From the NCBI GenBank assembly GCA_025617375.2, contig JAMYGW020000014.1, forward strand, positions 534,472 to 598,471: a stretch of 64,000 nucleotides of DNA. Reading direction: 5' to 3'. Below are positions 47,501 through 61,100 of the stretch, one piece after another; the stretch's first letter is position 1, and each line of letters opens with the position of its first letter. The notes beneath the pieces were generated by a model. The model had not been told where the DNA came from. It did no database searches and saw nothing but the letters and a program-made list of their open reading frames with translations. This DNA is from Acarospora socialis (taxonomy: Eukaryota > Ascomycota > Lecanoromycetes > Acarosporales > Acarosporaceae). A program made the translations under genes and the position numbers.

Positions 47501-47764
47501 TTGAGATTGTCTTTACTGTCTGTTCTGATCAGTATAGCAGTTATTTCATCAAAAATTTCAAAACTTCAAAGCAGTGCATTGAGACTGAAAGCAATCAAAA
47601 TTTTATGATTTTTGAGTCAGTTTGTAGTGTTTTTTGAGTGCTTCATAAATTACATATAATCTTCAAAATTACACAGTAAACAATCAAAATTACACACTAT
47701 TACACAACAGGTCAGATCAAGAATATCTGGCCTGATCTGACCTGATGATCACTCTATAATCAAT
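47501..47764. other. Unassigned AT-rich segment
   Basis: It does not align to the gypsy copies by eye. It ends with a short GGCCTGATCTGACCTGATGATC stretch that keeps CC and GG. It may be a remnant of another element. Confidence 0.4.
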
Positions 47765-48850
47765 TAAAACAATACATCTTTAAATCTCAACAGCAATGAG
47801 CAACAGAGACTTAAAAGTGCTATAATTATGAAAAACTCAAACATCTTGTCTGAGAATGCAACAGATTTTAAATAAAGCAAAAAGATATTGCAGTGACAGT
47901 TAAAAAGAATACATACATAATGTATAACACTTTTAACTGAACAGTCTGCTACAATAATATGTACTAAACACATATAAGTATTAAAAACAGAGCTGAATGA
48001 TATCTCAGAAAATTGTGCAATGACATAAGAAATAAATATGACATAATGAGTTGATCAATTTATAAAAAAGAATTAACTATTTTTACAAAAGAATATATCA
48101 AGAAAAACATTCTTGATACTGAGATTAAAGAAGTCAATACTTAAAAAACTCAAATGTTACAATCAAACACATAAGTATGTCTGTGAAATGTATAGAATAA
48201 ATTGACAAAAATAAATACATAATAACATAACTACTTAACAACAAGACATTAAGCTGAGTGCTTAACTACTTAACATAAAAACATTAAAATACACATTAAC
48301 TCAACAGCAGAATGTTGAGTTACAATTTATATAAACACAGTCATTTTTCTTATGAAAAGAATTGTGTTCAACTTCAATTACAATCTAAAAATTAAATCTA
48401 TGAGCTTGCTGCAGAAACTCTTATATCAATAAGTTAAAACTTTTAGCTTTAATATTAAAGAAATCTTTGATGAGAACATAATACTTTAAATACTCTTACA
48501 ATATAAAAATAATCACTTTTACAGTAGTTCAGAAGTCAGCTTTAATAAGTTAAGTTAATCTTTAAAATTTAACACTCATTAGTAATGTACTCAAAATATC
48601 ATCATTTGATGTATTCATCAATAAGAAAGAAAAGCTGCAAAGCTTCTTGATTAAGCTTAAGTTATACATTGAATTTAATCAGATCAAGTTCAAGTTCAAG
48701 ATAAACAAAAGTCTGTTCATCATGTCATATATGAAGAATACAGTTTTTAACTGAGTAAATCTCAAGCTGCACAAGCTTTTTGACAAAACATCACAGAAAT
48801 GACTTGCAGATAAGAAATTCATCTTTTTTAACTATTAGTAGTTTAAAAAG
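47765..48850 (+). mobile_element. Gypsy fragments: gag end, LTR 3' part (to 48,483), gag start
   Basis: The segment around 47,820-47,960 matches the zinc-knuckle part of gag in the full copy. About 48,320-48,483 is the 3' half of an LTR (TTTTTCTTATGAAAAG...ATAATA), followed by the start of gag up to 48,850. The full element begins six bases later. Confidence 0.7.
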
Positions 48851-48855
48851 AAAAG

Positions 48856-49206
48856 TGTTACAATCAAGTCAGAACAGACTTAAAACAAACTGATGTGTAC
48901 ACACAGAGAGTATATATTCAAGAAATGTTTAGACAGCAGTCATGTGACATCTTAACATGCTTGATGATGAGCTTGATGAGCAAGCTCAACAGATTGCATG
49001 AGCAAGTCATCTTGACAGACTCAACAGCAAGATCAACAAGCAGACTCACTATATAGTAGAATTGTTTTTCTTATGAAAACAATCATATTCAACTTAAGTA
49101 ACTATCTAAGAGTTAAAGTTCAAAATCATTTCAGATCAGCTGTTATATCAACAAGCACAAACTCTTAGCTCTACATACTTGAGAAATCTCAGGTTAGAAT
49201 GTTACA
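48856..49206 (+). repeat. 5' LTR of the full-length gypsy element
   Basis: 351 bases, TGTTAC...GTTACA, same length as the 3' LTR. It contains the promoter-like CTATATAGTAG near 49,050. Confidence 0.9.
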
Positions 49207-49237
49207 CTTTGAACACTCTTATGATATAACAAGTATG

Positions 49238-50220
49238 ATGTCTGACACACAGAAGAATGTCTCATCTTTGTTCTTGAAGCAAGCTCAGACAAACTCATCT
49301 TTACTATTTACTTTGAGTAGAATGGTGACACAATCAGTGATGATGTCAGTTCAAGCTATACAACTACTTCTGAGTGCATCAAAGATACAGATATCAGATA
49401 TCTTTGATGAAGAAAGAGAAAAGTTGCAAGTCTTTGTGACTAAACTTAATCTGTACATTGAATTTAATCAACTGAAGTTTTAAATCAATCAAGAAAAGAC
49501 ATTGTTTGCAACAATCTATCTTGTGAATGCAGTCTTCAATTGAGTTGACCTCAAGCTGCATGAGTTTCTAGAAAAGAAGTACAAAGAATGCAACACAGAT
49601 ACAGAGTCTATGTTCAATGACTATGCACAATTTAAGAAAGAGTTAAGAAAAGTCTTCAGAGTGATTGACAAAAAAAGAACAGCTGAGAAATGAGTTCATA
49701 TCTTGTGACAGAGTGAATCAGCAACAGTATACACTATGAAGTTTCAGCAGTTAGCAACACTTATCAGATGAAATGATGAAGCACTCATTTACCAGTACTA
49801 TTGTGAGTTGAGAAAATTCATCAAAGACAAAATAGCTCAAGCAGAACAACCAGATAATCTTCAGAAAATGATCAATCTGAGTATCAACATTGATAGTTGT
49901 CAATGAGAACAACAGATGAAACAAAAGAAATATTGAATGTCATCTATAATAAAAGATCAAGAAGAAAGCTTTCAGCTGTGAATGAAGCAATACATTTCAT
50001 CAATAAGACATAGAGAAACAGACTCTATGAATCTCAATATGATTAAGAAGTGCTGTTAAAAGTCATAAAAGACTAAATAAATGAAGCATGAATGTCAGTC
50101 AGAGTGATTCACTAAGTCTCAGATAACACTGCAAAACAAAATATAAATGTATTATAACTGCAGAAAATCTGAACATCTTGTTTGAGAATGCAACAGATCT
50201 CAAATAAAAGAAAAAAATGT
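49238..50220 (+). pseudogene. gag of full-length gypsy element
   Basis: It encodes the capsid-like protein that packages element RNA. It is open to 49,483 and then broken by TGA codons at Trp sites. Recognisable parts are FVTKLNLYIEFNQLKF, FNDYAQFKKELRKVF, YQYYCELRKFIKD and a CCHC knuckle core YNCRKSEHLV followed by TGA and EC. Confidence 0.85.
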
Positions 50221-51171
50221 TGCAGTGACAGTCAAGAAAAATATATGCATAGTGTATGACATTCTCAGCTAAACAGTCTGCTACAATGACATGTGCAGAG
50301 TACACATGAGTACAAAAAATAAAGTCAGATAGTACTTTCAGAGACTGCACAAAGATGTGAAGAACAGATATGATGTGATGAGTTAATCAATTTATAAGAA
50401 AGAATTAGCTATTCTTATCAAGAAAAGAGTTCTTGATGTTGAGAAAGAAGACAATGTTCTTGAAGATAACATTGAAGAGACTGATGATCATGAATTTCAG
50501 ATTGATGAATCTTGAATATTTTCTGATAGCAATACACTCATGAAAAAAAGTTTGAACAATGTCAAGACAGAATTCTCAAGAAAGTATTAAGCAAAGATTA
50601 AGAAAGATCTAAGTGTCAAAAAAGAAACAACATCAGATCAAAATGCAATGCAAGAGAGAAAACAAAAAACTCAAAATCAGAAAGCAAAGATATACAAAGA
50701 ATTTGACAGTTTAATAAAAGATGTACAAACAGTCACAAGAGAATCAATATCAGAATCTCTTGTGTGAAAAATCAAGAGTCACAAGATTAAGATATGCTTA
50801 TCTGAAAAGTATATCATGCAGAATGAAGACAGATGAATCTTCAGTGAAGAATATATATTATCTGAATTTCTGCAAAGAGTAAAAGTCTTTGAGAGTCAGT
50901 TGCAGATAAAGTATGATCAGTATGAACTCTGACTACATTCAGAAAGATGCATTGAGTAATATAGTCTAGAGTATGTGAATCTCATGATTAAAAAAGAACT
51001 CAAATGATTTCAAGAGCTTTGAAGATAAGCTGAATGATTAAGTGAATCAAAAAATAAAAAGCTTTCTCAATGAAACTAGAGAACAAGAAGCTAGCAATGT
51101 CTCAAAAACAAGACAATGATCATCAGATATGAATTAAGATCATGATCAATGAATATTAAATTAATACATTA

Positions 51172-51410
51172 ATGAATTTTGAAGCAAATGAGAATATTAT
51201 GAATCAGAAAACAGTCAACATGTTGAAATTAGAGACACAGCAAGTGTGCTGTTCATTTAACATAAGAATGACAAATAAAGTTATTGAAAGAATTGATGAG
51301 AAAATCTGTGTGAAAGTCTCAATTCTTGAAAACTCACAAGAGATAATGTTTGATGTTATGAAATCAATTGAATATGATGCAGTGCTAGAAATGCTCTGAT
51401 TGTGCAGAAG
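51172..51410 (+). pseudogene. Protease region of full-length gypsy element
   Basis: The segment IMFDVMKSIEYDAVLEML matches the end of the aspartic protease region just before RT in gypsy elements. The catalytic DSG is not readable. Confidence 0.6.
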
Positions 51411-51559
51411 AAATTTAAGAATTGATTGAGTTATGAAAGAAATATGTGCAGTTAAAAATGCATATGAAATCTCTGAACAATCAGAGATGAGCTTATCAGA
51501 GCATAAGTTATGAAATCACAAAATACTGCTATTGGATGAAAAACAATCTAAGTGAATGT

Positions 51560-52260
51560 CTTTATACTCAATGAGTGAGAATCAACTCAAGAAAGTTAGA
51601 GCTTATCTTGACAAGAATCTCAAAAGAGAATTTATAAAATCATCAAAGTCATCAGCAGAATATTCAATCCTGTTTGTATCAAAGAAAAATGACAAAAAAT
51701 AACTATGTGTTGACTACAGACAACTCAACAAGATAACTCATCAAAATAGTTATTTTCTACTGCTGATAAAAGAGTTGCAAGATTGATTAGACAAGACTAA
51801 GTGATTTACAAACTTAAATCTTAAGAATGTCTATTATCAAGTCAGAATGAAGAAAGATAAAGAATGAAAGATGACATTCTGAATGAGATATGAACACTAT
51901 GAATACACTGTTATGTCATTTGAGTTGAAAAATGCATCAGTCATCTTTCAGAGATTGATCAATGACATATTGAGAGAATATCTTGATGATTTTGTGATCA
52001 CATATCTCAATAATATTCTGATATACTCAGAAGATCTTGAAGAGCATTGCAAACATATGCAAAAGATATTGACAAAGCTCAATGAGAGAGTCTTGTACAT
52101 AAAAAAGTTAAAAAGCAGATTTGAGATTCAGAAAGTTGAGTTTCTAAATTATGTGATTTGATTTAAACAAATTGAAAAGAATTCAAAGAAGATGAAAGCA
52201 GTCAGAAACTGATCAACATTAAAATGAATCAAGAAAGTACAGGTCTTTCTAGAATTGATG
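51560..52260 (+). pseudogene. Reverse transcriptase of full-length gypsy element
   Basis: Motifs in order are SSAEYSILFVSKKN, VDYRQLNKIT, NVYYQVRM, FELKNASVIFQRLIND and the catalytic site. The last reads YLNNILIYS instead of YLDDILIYS, because both Asp codons have changed to Asn by G-to-A change. TGA codons replace Trp and Arg at about 51,786, 51,811, 51,866 and 51,881. Confidence 0.9.
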
Positions 52261-52499
52261 AACTATTATTGAAAGTTTGTATCAAACTATGCAAGAATTG
52301 TGAAATCACTAACACATTTGATGCACAAGAGCAAAGAGTAGCATTGAAATCAAGAGTAGAAAAATGCATTTCACACATTAAAGAGAAGACTTAATGAAAC
52401 AGCATATCTGAGAATACTCAATTCAGCATACAAAAAGACACTGAAAACTGATGCTTCAGATTTTGCAGTAAAAGTGTGCTTATATTAGATTGAGAAAGA

Positions 52500-52800
52500 A
52501 AAGCAGAAACTCATAGCATATTGATTTAGAAAACTATCAGAACTCAAGAAAAGATATGAGATTCATGACAAGAAACTTCTTGCAATAGTGAAGACATTAC
52601 AAGATTGAAGATCTTATCTTGCAGAAACAAACAAGTCAATTCAGATCTATACAGATCACAAGAACTTGAGAAACTTTGCAATGACAAAACAACTCAATCA
52701 ATGACAGATTCATTGAGTGAAGCAGTTGACAGATTATGAATTTCAAATTCATTACAAGAAGAATAATGAAAATGATAAAGCAAATGTCTTGAGCAAATGA
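52500..52800 (+). pseudogene. RNase H region of full-length gypsy element
   Basis: It contains KKRYEIHDKKLLAIVKTL, then IQIYTDHKNLRNF and DYEFQIHYKKNNENDKANVL. These are typical of the gypsy RNase H and its end, with TGA at the Trp of LQEW. Confidence 0.85.
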
Positions 52801-52899
52801 TCTGATCATGAAGATGTACAAATGATACATGTTGAAATTCTCAGTGAAGACAACAACAAAATTCTTATAAAGAACTTAGCAGCAACATACAAGATGAAA

Positions 52900-53640
52900 C
52901 AAGCTTTCTTGATAGATAAAGAACTCATTGAGAGATGTTATCACAGCAAGATTGAAGAACATCTAGAAGTTAAATGCACTGAAGATCTAGTACAAAGAAG
53001 ATGCAATGTTAACAATTTTAAAAATTGAATCATCAAAATGATTGCTATGTGCAATTTATGCTGAAGAAACAGAATTAACTGAGACAAATAATATGACAAA
53101 ATAACACAACTGAACACATCAGATGCATCATGAAAATCAGTTATCATAAACTTTATCATAAAATTGTCACTGTCAAGAGATTCAGCATGAAGAGTGAAAT
53201 TTGATAGCATATTGATCATAGTAAACAGATTAATCAAGTACATGATGTTCATTTCATTCAAAGAAACTGTGACAGCATCAATATTGACATATATGATACT
53301 AAGAGAATTGATTAACAATTATGAGCTATCAAAAGAATTTATCACTGACAGAGACAAGCTGTTTACAAGCAAATTTTGAAAAATGCTCACAGCAGAACTC
53401 AGAATAAAACATAAGATGTCAACAGCATATCATTTACAGACAGATAGACAGAGTGAATGAATGAATCAGATAGTGAAAACATACTTAAAACACTATGTCA
53501 ACAAGAATCAGAACAACTGAGTATGACTGTTGTCAACAGCACAGTTTGTATACAACAATACAAGAAACAAAATCATGAAAGAAATGTCTTTCTATGTGAA
53601 CTATGACTACAACTTAAAGATGTGACAAGATCTCAAAGAA
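52900..53640 (+). pseudogene. Integrase of full-length gypsy element
   Basis: A zinc-binding HHCC part (LIERCYHSKIEEHL and MCNLC) precedes the DDE core: ILIIVNRLIKYMMF, FITDRDKLFTSKF, then TAYHLQTDRQSE and MNQIVKTYL. TGA codons stand for the Trp after TSKF and for both Trp residues before LLSTAQF. Confidence 0.88.
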
Positions 53641-53994
53641 CACAGATCATGAAATCAAAAAGTGATTTTAGATATCACTTAGATAAAGAAACTGCATCAA
53701 GATCTAATGAAACACATTGAACAGCAGACAGAACAAACAATAGAAGCAAAATCATTTAAAGAAGAAGAGAGAGTATATCTGAGAATGAACAACATAAAGA
53801 CTAAAAGAAAAAGCAAAAAGCTGAAAAACAAAAACATAAAATCATTCAAGATCATACAGAACATCAAGAGAATAAGTTATGAGCTAAACTTACTTAAGAA
53901 AATGAGAATACATCTAATATTCTATGCATTCATGCTACAGCATTGCAATCAGTTCATATCACTTCAAATCACTGAAATGTCTGTTGAACTTAAA

Positions 53995-54115
53995 AAAGAA
54001 TATGAAGTTGAGAACATTTTAGAGAAGAGAATGATTAGTGAGAAAGCTCACTATCTCATAAAATGAAAAAATTATAATATCTTAGAAAATATCTGAGAAC
54101 TCAGAGAGAATCTCA
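53995..54115 (+). pseudogene. C-terminal chromodomain of full-length gypsy element
   Basis: The text reads KEYEVENILEKRMISEKAHY, then LIK, TGA, KNYNILENI, TGA, ELRENLKN. With Trp at both TGA positions this is the chromodomain pattern (EYEVExIL...YLVKWKGY...TWE). It marks the element as a chromovirus, a group whose chromodomain is thought to guide integration to methylated-histone chromatin. Confidence 0.85.
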
Positions 54116-54685
54116 AGAACTGTGTGAAAACACTTCAATATTTTGAGAAAAGAAGTCAATATTAGCTCAGAAGAATGACAACATTGAGTTAATAAGTTAT
54201 GACATTGTTTGAAAATCTTCATTCTCAGTTTCATCATTATCACTATCAAGTTCAGCAGCAAGACAGTCAATCTTCTGTGAAGCACAGTAATTCATTTGAT
54301 TCAGTATTTTTTAAAGATGTATGACTTTTGAGAAAAGTGCAGCAAGCTCAGTGTGCTTGACTGTCAATTTGCTGTTTGCTTTACTTATTTTCTTTTGAAG
54401 CAAAAGACAAGTTCTATTGAGAGACTTTCACAACATACTGACACACAGATGATCACAGTGAGTATACTTATTACATTTTGATCAAGATTTTATTACAAAA
54501 CAGTCAATGCTGCAACAGACACAATAGTCACAAGAGAGCAAGATAGACACATCATCAATCTGAATTTTCTTTGTGATTCTTAGACAATTGAAATTTTTAG
54601 AAAGCATCATCACTGATGACAGACAATGTGAATACTCTCACTTATATAGATTCTAGAAAACTAGTGTCTGAGAAGAGAAAAATAG

Positions 54686-55036
54686 TGTTACAGTCAAGTC
54701 AGAATGAACTTAAAGCAAACTGATGTGTATGCACAGAAGATGTATATTCAAGAAATGTTTAAACAACAGTCATGTGACATCTTAACATGCTTGATGATGA
54801 GCTTAATGAGCAAGCTCAACAGATTACATAAGCAAGTCATCTCAACAGACTCAACAGTGAGATCAACAAGCAGACTCACTATATAGTAGAATTGTTTTTC
54901 TTATGAAAATGATCATATTCAACTTAAGTAACTATCTAAGAGTTAAAGTTCAGAATCATTTCAGATCAGCTGTTATATCAACAAGCACAAACTCTTAGCT
55001 CTACATATTCAAGAAATCTCAGATTAAAACATTACA
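54686..55036 (+). repeat. 3' LTR of the full-length gypsy element
   Basis: 351 bases, TGTTAC...ATTACA, nearly identical to the 5' LTR. Differences are mainly transitions. Confidence 0.9.
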
Positions 55037-55128
55037 AAGTTTCTGAAAGTCAGTTGCAGATGAAGTACAATCAGTATAAACTTTGATTACACTAAAAAAA
55101 ATACATTGAGCAGCACAGTTTAAAGTAT
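55037..55128 (+). mobile_element. Short pol fragment of another gypsy copy
   Basis: It aligns to about 50,888-50,980 of the full copy (GAGTCAGTTGCAGAT region). Confidence 0.65.
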
Positions 55129-55462
55129 TGTTACAGTTATACTCTAAAAGATATAATCAGTTTCAGAAATACAATCAGATAAATATATACACAAGTATGA
55201 AACAACAGACACAAGACTTAACAAAGTGTACAATAGTGCTGAGAGCACTATTAAAACAAAAGACATAAGAGTGTGCTAAATGTCAGTTCTATATAGTAAA
55301 ATTGATTTTTTTATGAAATTAATCATGTTTAACTCAAGTAGTCACATACTAGTTATAATAAAGTGTTTACTCAACATCACTGTATCAGAGAACTCTTATA
55401 TTAATAAGATTAAACATTTGAGCTTTAACATATTTGAGAAATCTCAGATTGAATATTACACT
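55129..55462 (+). repeat. Solo LTR, diverged relative
   Basis: It starts TGTTAC, ends near ATTACA at 55,460, and contains the CTATATAGTA and TTTATGAAA landmarks of the other LTRs. Much of the rest is diverged, so it is an older or separate subfamily. It abuts the next LTR. Confidence 0.65.
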
Positions 55463-58156
55463 TATTACAATTATATTCTGTAAAAAAGAAACTTGTAAAT
55501 CTATACTCAGAAGTTTATCTGAAGTGTGTATAAAAAGAACTGCTAGATAGCAGTCACATAATAATGCAACAACTCAATGATGAGCAAATGAGCTGAAAGC
55601 TCAATTTCTCAACATCAAAACATTAAAACATCAAGAATACTCAATGCAGAGACATCAAGCTCACTCTATATAGTAGAATTGTTTTTTCTATGAAAATAAT
55701 CATGTTCAACTTAATTAACTATCTAAAAGTTAAAGATCAGAACTGTTTCAGACCAGCTGTTATATTAATAAGCATAAACTTTTAGCTCTACATACTTGAG
55801 AAAGCTCAAATTAGAATGTTACACTTTAAACATTCTTACAATATAACAAGTACAATGTCTGACACACAGAAAAACATCTTAATCTTGTTTTTAAGATAAG
55901 TTCAGACAAACTTATCTTTACTATTTACTTTAAATAGAATGATGTCACAATCAGTGATGATGTCAGTTCAAACTATACAACTATCTTCAAGCACATCTAA
56001 GATACAGATATCAGATATCTTTGATGAAGAATGAGAAAAGCTGCAAGTTTTTGTGACAAAGCTTAATCTGTATATTGAATTCAATCAACTGAAGTTTTAA
56101 ATCAATCAAGAAAAGACACTGTTTGCAACAATCTATCTTGTAAATGCAGTCTTTAATTGAGTTAATCTCAAGCTGCATGAGTTTCTAGAAAAAAAGTATG
56201 AAGAATGCAACACAGACATGAAGTCTATGTTCAATGACTATGAATGATTTAAGAAAAAATTAAGAAAAGTCTTCAAAGTGATTGACAAAAAGAGAGCAGT
56301 GAAGAAATAGATTCACATCTTGTGACAGAATAAATTAGTGACAGTATATGTCACAGAGTTTCAGCAGTTAGTGACACTTATTAGATAAAATAATAAAGCA
56401 CTCATCTATCAGTACTATTGTGAGTTGAGAAAGTTCATCAAAGATAAAATAGTTCAAGCAGAATGATCAGACAATCTTTAAGAAATAATCAATCTAAGTA
56501 TTAATATTGACAGTTGTCAATGAGAACAACAGATAAAACAAAAAAAATATTGAATGTCATCTATGATAAAAGATCAAGAAGAAAGCTTCTGATCATAAAT
56601 AAAGTGATATGTTTTATCAATAAGATATAGAGATACAGACTCTATAAATCTCAATATAATTAAGAAGTACTGTCAGAAGTCATAAAAAACTAGATAAATA
56701 AAGTCTGAATGTTAATCAGAGTAATTCACTAAGTCTTAGATGACATCACAAAATAAAATGTAAATATATTACAACTGTAAAAAATCTGAACATCTTGCTC
56801 AAGAGTGCAACAGATCTCAAATAAAAAGAAAAAACATTGCAGTAACAGTCAAGAAAAATACATGTGTAGTGCACAACACTCTCAACTAAACAGTCTGTTA
56901 CAATAACATGTGCAGAGTACACATAAGTACAAAAGACAGAGTCAGATGATATTCTCAGAAACTGTGCAAAGATGTAAGAGATGAATATGACATGATGAGT
57001 CAATTAATTTATGAGAAAGAATTAACTATTTTTACAAAAGAATATATCAAGAAAAGTATTCTTAATGTCAAGATCAAAGAGACTGATACTTGAGAAACTC
57101 AGATAGAAAAAGACTACATTAATAGTATCTGTCAAGTACTGAATTCAGATGTAGATCAGAAAGAAATTAATAAATAAAAAGTTAATATAAAACTGAAGAA
57201 AGCATATCAGCACTTGAAAAATCAATGCAAAATATTGAAGAACAAAAAGCTTCAGTTCAAGAAGTACAAGCTTAAACAAGAAAGACAAGCTTGAAAATGA
57301 AAGACACAACACAAGAATGTGAAAAAACAAAAAACATACAATCAGCTAGATAAGCTGATAATAGCTGTTAAAGATAAATGTTTCAACAGTGACAATGCAG
57401 TACTGTCAAGATTTCTTGTTTAAAAGATAAAGAGTTACAAGATTGAGATATATTTATCTGAAGAGTATATCATGCAGAATGAAGACAGATGAATTTTCAG
57501 CAAAAAATATATATCACTCAAATTTCTGCAAAGAGTAAAAGTCTTGAAGAGTCAGTTACAGATAAAGTACAATCAGTATAAATTTCAACTACATTTAAAA
57601 AGATACATTGAGTAGCACAGTCTAAAGTATGTGAATCTTATGATCAGAAGAGAACTCAGATGATTTTAAGAACTTTGAAGATGAACTGAGAAATCAAGAA
57701 AATCAAAAAACAAAAAGCTTTTTCAATAAGACTAGAGAACAAGAAGCTAGCAGCATCTCAAAGACAAGACAATGATTATTAAGTATGAATTAAAATCACA
57801 ATCAATGAACATCAAATCAATGCATTGGTGAATTTTGAAGCAGATGACAACATTATGAGTTAAGAAACAGTTAATATGTTAAAATTAGAGACACAGTGAG
57901 TGTGCTGTTCATTTAACATACAAATGACAAATGAAGTCATTGAAAGAATTGAAGAAAAAATCTGTGTGAAGATCTCAATTCTTGAAAACTCACAAGAAAT
58001 AATGTTCAATATTATGAAATTTATCAGATATGATGCAATGCTAGAAATGTCTTGATTGCATAAAAAGAATTCAAAAATCAATTGAGTTACAAAAGAAATA
58101 TGTGCAGTCAAAGACACATATGAGATTCTCAAGCAATCAGAAATAAACTTATCAAA
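55463..58156 (+). mobile_element. Truncated gypsy copy D (LTR, gag, protease region)
   Basis: A 361-base LTR (55,463-55,823) is followed by gag from ATG 55,857 and the protease region. It breaks off at 58,156, at the place that corresponds to about 51,500 in the full copy. There the LTR of the next copy begins, which suggests that copy E inserted into copy D. Confidence 0.8.
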
Positions 58157-61100
58157 TGTTATAATTATATCTGAAAAAAAAGAAACTTGTGAGTCTGTGA
58201 TCAGAAGTTCACTCAAAGTGTATACAGAGAGAACTGCTAAACAGCAGTCACATAATAATACAACAGTTTAATAGTGAGCAGATGAGCTAAGAACTCAATT
58301 TCTCAACATTGAGACATCAAGACATCAAGAGTGCTCAATGTGAAAGCATCAAGCTTGCTCTATATAGTAGAATTGATTTTCTTATGAAAATCATCATGTT
58401 TAACTTAAATAACAATCTAAGAGTTAAAGACCAGAACCATTTTAAATCAGCTGTTATATCAATAAGCACAAACTCTTAGCTTTACATACTTGAGAAAGCT
58501 TAGATTAGAATATTACACTTTAAATACTCTTATAATATAATGAGTATGATGTCTGACACACAGAAGAATGTCTCAATCTTGTTTTTGAGACAAGCTCAGA
58601 CAAACTCATCTTTATCATTTACTTCAGATAGAATAATGATGCAATTAATGATGATGTTAGCTCAGATCATACAACTATTTCTGAGTATAATTAAGATATA
58701 GGTACTGAATATCTTTGATGAAGAATGAGAAAAGTTGTGAGTCTTTGTGACTAAGCTCAATCTGTACATTGAATTCAATTAACTGAAGTTTCAAACTGAT
58801 CAGAAAAAGACACTGTTTGCAACAACTTATCTTGTAAATGTAGTTTTTAATTGAGTTGACTTCAAGCTGCATGAGTTTCTAGAAAAAAAATACAAAGAAT
58901 GCAATGCTGATGCAGAGTTTATGTTCAATGATTATGAACAGTTTAAGAAAGAATTAAGAAAAGTCTTTGAAGTGATTGATGAAGAGAAAGCAGCAAAGAA
59001 ACAGATTCACATCTTGTGACAAAGAAAATCAGTAACAGTATACATCATTAAGTTTCAGTGATTAGCAACACTTATCAGATAAAACAATGAAGCACTCATC
59101 TATCAGTACTACTGTGAGTTGAGAAAGTTCATCAAAGACAAGATAGTCTAAGTAGAACAATCAGACAATCTTCAGAAAATAATCAATCTAAGTATTAATA
59201 TTGACAGTTGTCAGTGAAAACAACAGATGAAACAAAAAAAATATTAAATACTATCTATAATAAAAGATCAAGAAGAAAGCTTCTGATCATGAATGAAATA
59301 ATATATTTTATTGATAAGATATAGAAAAACAGATTTTATAAATCTCAATATGATTGAGAAGTGCTGTCAAAAGTCATAAAAAACTAAATGAGTAAAGTCT
59401 AAATGTCAAACAGAGCAATTCACTAAGTCTCAGATGACATCACAAAATGAGATGTAAACATGTTATAACTGTGAAAAATCTGAACATCTTGTCTGAGAAT
59501 GCAACAGATCTTAGATAAAAAGAAAAAATATTGCAGTGACAGTTAAGAAGAATACATGTGTAGTGCATGATGTTCTCAGCTGAACAGTCTGCTATGATGA
59601 CATGTGCAGAGTACACATGAGTACAAAAGATAAAGTCAGATAATATCTTCAGAAATCACACAGAGAAAGATATGACATGATAGATTGATCAATTTGCAAG
59701 AAAGAATTGACTATTCTTATCAAGAAAAGAGTTCTTGATGCTGAGAAAAAAGACAATGCTCTTGAAGATGACATTGAAGAGACTGATGATTATGAATTTT
59801 AAATTGACAAATCATGAATAATTTCTGATAGTGATACACTCATGAGAGAAAGTTTAAATGATGCTGAAACAGAATCTTTGAGAAAGTACTGAACAAAGAT
59901 TAAAAAGAATCTAAGTGCTCAGAGAGAAATGACATCAAACTGCAAGATAATATGAAAGAAAAAGCAAAAGACTTGAACTCAGAAAGCAAAGACATACAAA
60001 GAATTTGATGAACTAATGAGAGATATATGAACAATTATGCAAGAATCAATGCTAAAACCTCTTGTGTGAAGAACACAGAGTCACAAGATTGAAATACACT
60101 TATCTGAAGAGTATATCATGCAGAATAAAAACAGATGAATCTTCAGTGAAGAATATATATCATCTGAATTTCTGCAAAGAATAAAAGCTTTTGAGAGTCA
60201 GTTGCAGATAAAGTACAATCAGTATGAATCTTAACTACACTCAGAAAAACACATTAAACAATATAGTTTAAAATATATGAATCTTATGATCAGAAGAGAA
60301 CTCAGATAATTTTAAGAACTTTGAAGATGAGTTGAAGAATTGAAAAAGTCAAAAAATAAAGTGTTTTCTTGACAAGACTAGAGAATAAGAAGCTAGTGAC
60401 ATCTCAAAGACAAGACAATAATCATTGAATATGAATCAAGATTGAAATCAACAAACATCAAATCAGCACATTGATGAATTCTGAAGCAGACAGTAATATT
60501 ATAAGTTAAAGAATTATTAACATGTTAGAATTGAAGACACAGTGAGTGCACTATTCATTTAACATTCAAATAACAAATAAAGTCATCAAAAGAATTGATG
60601 AGAAAATCTGTGTGAAAGTTTTAATTCTTGAAAGCTCACAAGAAATAACATTTAATGTTATGAAATTAATCAGATATGATGCAATGCTAGAGATATCTTG
60701 ATTATACAAAAAGAATTCTAGAATTAACTGAGTCACAAAGAAGATATGTGCAGTGAAAGACACATATGAAATTTCTAAACAATCAGAAATGAGCTTATCA
60801 GAGCATAAGTCATGAGATCATGAGATATTGCTATTGAATGAAAAGCAATCTAAGTGAATGTCATTGTACTCAATGAGTGAGAATCAACTCAAGAAAGTGA
60901 GAACTTATCTTGACAAGAATCTCAAGAAAGAATTCATAAAATCATTAAAATCACTGATAAAATATCTGATTCTATTTGTATCAAAAAAGAATGACAAGAA
61001 ATGACTATGTGTTGACTACAGACAACTCAATGAGATAACTTACTGAAACAGTTATTCTCTATCATTGATAGAAGAATTGCAAGATCAGTTAAGTAAGACT

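Larger units (their letters stand above)
48856..55036 (+). mobile_element. Full-length Ty3/gypsy chromodomain retrotransposon (mutated)
   Basis: 6,181 bases with two 351-base LTRs (48,856-49,206 and 54,686-55,036), each beginning TGTTAC. Order: gag (from ATG 49,238), zinc knuckle (about 50,150), protease, reverse transcriptase, RNase H, integrase, chromodomain. The position of the integrase after RNase H makes it Ty3/gypsy. All in-frame stops I traced in pol are TGA at Trp or Arg positions. The five bases flanking the element differ (AAAAG and AAGTT), and the flanks come from different parts of another copy, so a rearrangement followed or accompanied insertion. It has no coding capacity now. 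Confidence 0.92.

Noticed and set aside
47501-47764. Separate DNA transposon in the AT-rich block
   Set aside because: No terminal inverted repeats or transposase motifs are readable. Left as unassigned.
48856-54685. Alternative genetic code with TGA read as tryptophan (or a mitochondrial origin)
   Set aside because: Non-repetitive genes in the same window use TGG for Trp (for example the HMG-box Trp), TGA also occurs at Arg positions, and the CC/GG depletion explains the pattern by mutation.
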